This document shows, piece by piece, positions 13,698 through 15,723 of a stretch of 15,723 bases of DNA. The DNA lies in assembly GCA_002849045.2 (NCBI GenBank), contig NCRO01000013.1:1-15723 (forward strand), read 5' to 3'. The notes below the pieces were generated by a model. The model saw nothing but the letters and a program-made list of their open reading frames with translations. It made no database searches and was not told the DNA's origin. Position 1 is the first letter of the stretch. Every line of letters starts with the position of its first letter. Made by a program: the position numbers and the translations under genes. Source of the DNA: Candidatus Sediminicultor secundus. Its GTDB lineage: Bacteria; Atribacterota; JS1; SB-45; 34-128.

Positions 13698-15614
13698 TTA
13701 TTCTTTTTCAAAGGTTCCAAATTTTACGACCTCTTCATCTTCCATTAATGTTTTACCCCGGGCAATAACATGTTTTATTTTAAGCGTATCTTTATCCAAA
13801 ATGATAATATCTGCATCTTTTCCCGCTCTTATTTCTCCCTTTTTACCCAATTTTAAATGTTTGGCAATATTTGTAGAAGTTACATGAGTCGCCTCTTCTA
13901 TAGAAATTTTTTCTTCTTTTACCATATTAATAAATTCCTTATGCAGAGATGAGACTGATGCAATACGCATGCCAACAAACTCTTTCTTTTCATTAAATTT
14001 AGGTACACTGCCATTCCCATCGGTACTTATGGTAATTTTGTCTATTGAAACACCATTTTTCAACAATCTTTTAATGGCTTTGCCAGGTTTTATGTTTTTA
14101 CTTGATTTTTCTTCCCCTGAAACGCCGGTAGTTAAATCTATATATCCACCCATTTTGCCAAATTTCACAGCCTGCTTAAACAGCTCTTCATCTCTATTTA
14201 AATGAGTTGGCGCAAACTGTTCTATGGGTATTTCTGTGTTTCTAATTATATCAAACAAGTAGCTTAAACCCATTTTTTCTAACTCCTCTTCGCTAAAATC
14301 TTTAAACTCTATCATTCTCTTTAATGTTTCTTTTTTCTCTTTCAGGCTAATTTTTTCATAATGTTCTTTATCGACAGTTACCTCGACTTTAAATAGATTC
14401 TTTTCTTCCATTATTCTTCTTATCTCTTTTTTATTCTCCAAGGTAAAATCTATTAATTTCTCCCAATACTTCTGTATCTTCCTGTAAGCGGTAAAAGGAT
14501 CTTTTTCAGGTATTGCCTCATGAATGCTTAAATATATATTTTTTATAGATTCCTTACAGGCTTCTACTTCATTATTTGCCAGATACTCCAGGGCAAGTAA
14601 GAGGTTGGTCTTAAAAATTTTGTTCTCGAGCTCATCGGTTAAAAATTCTCCGGGATATGGGGAAAAATCTTTTGCTGTTACTGTCCGCATATTACTTACT
14701 TCGTATTGGGAATCAATTTTAGATTTTTCGTAAATAAATCTATAGATATCCTCTCTGGTCCTCTTCCAGATGGGATGAGCCTTTTTGGGAGGTAAATGTT
14801 TTATGCTTAATTTATTATCCAGGAAAAAATCAAAACCAAACATCTTGGCATTGATTAGATAATCGATATCTTCCCCTCTGGGAATATTGGGGTCAAAAGG
14901 TACTATTTGATATAAATTTTTATGAATTACCATAGCCCCGCCAAAGACAAAGGGAGTCTGTTTAAGCCGGGGCCCGCAGCCGATTATCTTATCAAAGGCT
15001 TTGGACTTACTCCCAAATCTATTCCAATAAGTCATCCAGGGCTCCATACTAACATCATCATAATAATTTCCATATTCATTTAAATAATAGCCGGCTACCC
15101 CGTATACGGTTTCACCATATACTCTTTTTCCGATAAATTCCCTGGCTATGTCCATAAAATCAGGATTTTCAATAACTTCATCATCATCGATTAAAACAGT
15201 AACATCAGAATTAAGTATATGAGAGGCAAACAGACACATATTCCTGACATTGGCGTAACCCTGTAAACTCAGCAAAGAAAGCACATTCTCTTTTAATTGA
15301 GAATTTCTACCAAATCTTTTAATCTTCTTTAAGGTCTTTCGAGTAAATAGATAGGTTTCTACTTCCAGCTTTATCCCTTTCACTATCTTTCTTACTTTTT
15401 CTTCTGCTTGGTATTCTATTTCCTTGTGGGTTGGGCAAATTAATATAACTAATTTAAAATCTTTCTTTTTTAAGATCTTCATACTTTCCAGTGTCCGACC
15501 CAGGGTCCCTTCCTCGTTTAAAGGGGTGGCATGGTCATAGACAATATCCCCTTCTTTGAAACCAATTTCTTTCTTCCTCCCCCAATAAGTGGGGATAACC
15601 ACTACAATTCGCAT
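13698..15614 (-). CDS. Chimeric protein: family-2-like glycosyltransferase fused to C-terminal half of isoaspartyl dipeptidase (IadA)
   Basis: This 638-residue frame joins two unrelated parts. Residues 1 to about 290 look like a GT-A glycosyltransferase: VVVIPTYW at the start, a DDD metal site (143-145), FGGAMVIHK, and PRGEDIDYL (E248, D249). Residues 290-447 are helical linker. From about L450 the sequence is plainly IadA: PTHLNR (H471, R474), GGYIDLTTG, STDGNGS (D532, S536), LTSTNIA-like and GEIRAGKDADIIILD, ending in KFGTFE as IadA does. Compared with Escherichia coli IadA, the first ~205 residues are absent, including metal ligands H68, H70, K162 and H201, so dipeptidase activity is unlikely. 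The ATG at 15614 has GGAG 10 bases upstream. It could be a real deletion fusion or an assembly join near 14270. Confidence 0.8.
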   Translation of the reverse strand: MRIVVVIPTYWGRKKEIGFKEGDIVYDHATPLNEEGTLGRTLESMKILKKKDFKLVILICPTHKEIEYQAEEKVRKIVKGIKLEVETYLFTRKTLKKIKRFGRNSQLKENVLSLLSLQGYANVRNMCLFASHILNSDVTVLIDDDEVIENPDFMDIAREFIGKRVYGETVYGVAGYYLNEYGNYYDDVSMEPWMTYWNRFGSKSKAFDKIIGCGPRLKQTPFVFGGAMVIHKNLYQIVPFDPNIPRGEDIDYLINAKMFGFDFFLDNKLSIKHLPPKKAHPIWKRTREDIYRFIYEKSKIDSQYEVSNMRTVTAKDFSPYPGEFLTDELENKIFKTNLLLALEYLANNEVEACKESIKNIYLSIHEAIPEKDPFTAYRKIQKYWEKLIDFTLENKKEIRRIMEEKNLFKVEVTVDKEHYEKISLKEKKETLKRMIEFKDFSEEELEKMGLSYLFDIIRNTEIPIEQFAPTHLNRDEELFKQAVKFGKMGGYIDLTTGVSGEEKSSKNIKPGKAIKRLLKNGVSIDKITISTDGNGSVPKFNEKKEFVGMRIASVSSLHKEFINMVKEEKISIEEATHVTSTNIAKHLKLGKKGEIRAGKDADIIILDKDTLKIKHVIARGKTLMEDEEVVKFGTFEKE

Positions 15615-15673
15615 GATTTTCTTTCTCCTTCTCCTTTGTGTAAATAATTTTTATTAAACTTATCTTTCCTTGG

Positions 15674-15723
15674 TTAAAATATTACTTCCTTATATATTTT
15701 TTCTACTTCTTTAATGGTCTTTT
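15674..15723 (-). CDS. C-terminal end of an upstream gene (partial, unidentified)
   Basis: One minus-strand frame is open from the right edge to a TAA at 15676-15674 and encodes a tail reading KTIKEVEKIYKEVIF. The other two frames close within a few codons. The composition suits a real helical C-terminus, and the stop lies 59 bp before the ATG of the chimeric gene, compatible with one operon. Fifteen codons are too few to identify a family. Confidence 0.35.
   Translation of the reverse strand, partial: KTIKEVEKIYKEVIF

Noticed and set aside
1..15723. CRISPR arrays, tRNA or rRNA genes, transposase genes
   Set aside because: I found no regularly spaced repeats, no tRNA-like cloverleaf with a CCA-type end, no rRNA-conserved stretch, and no transposase motifs on either strand.

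Overview
The window is AT-rich bacterial DNA with dense coding, strong AGGAGG-type ribosome binding sites and frequent TTG and GTG starts. Gene content (oligopeptide ABC transporter, cytosolic NlpC/P60 peptidase, isoaspartyl-dipeptidase sequence, Asp/Glu racemase) fits a low-GC, probably anaerobic, peptide-using bacterium. The phylum cannot be fixed from sequence alone; Atribacterota, Firmicutes-like or Thermotogae-like lineages are all compatible. There are no rRNA or tRNA genes and no CRISPR array.

Left end (1-1485), plus strand: this looks like the end of an integron-type gene-cassette array. A 5'-truncated AlkD-like DNA glycosylase gene and a small isoprenylcysteine-methyltransferase-like membrane protein gene are each followed by a GC-rich imperfect palindrome of 80-95 bp. 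Each palindrome has the layout of an attC recombination site: an RYYYAAC box, an inverted arm pair, and a GTTRRRY-like box. No integrase is in view. A gene-free AT-rich stretch of about 420 bp (1486-1907) follows and separates the array from ordinary chromosome.

Middle (1908-6472), plus strand: a ZIP-family metal transporter, a secreted alpha/beta hydrolase, a PlsC-type acyltransferase, an Asp/Glu racemase-family protein and an unrecognised two-helix membrane protein. They are closely spaced in one direction, but I see no strong functional link among all five.

Right part (6527-15723), minus strand, read right to left: the tail of an unknown gene, a 638-residue chimera (family-2-like glycosyltransferase fused to the C-terminal half of isoaspartyl dipeptidase IadA), a cytosolic SH3b-NlpC/P60 peptidase, then a complete Dpp/Opp ABC transporter in the order dppA-dppB-dppC-dppD-dppF. 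The last four genes overlap or nearly touch. The binding-protein gene is set off from the permeases by a long stem-loop. The simplest reading is a peptide salvage operon: the transporter imports peptides, possibly cell-wall muropeptides, and the NlpC/P60 enzyme (and formerly an intact IadA) breaks them down inside the cell.

The two most notable points are the attC-like cassette array and the glycosyltransferase-IadA fusion, which has lost four of the six IadA metal ligands.
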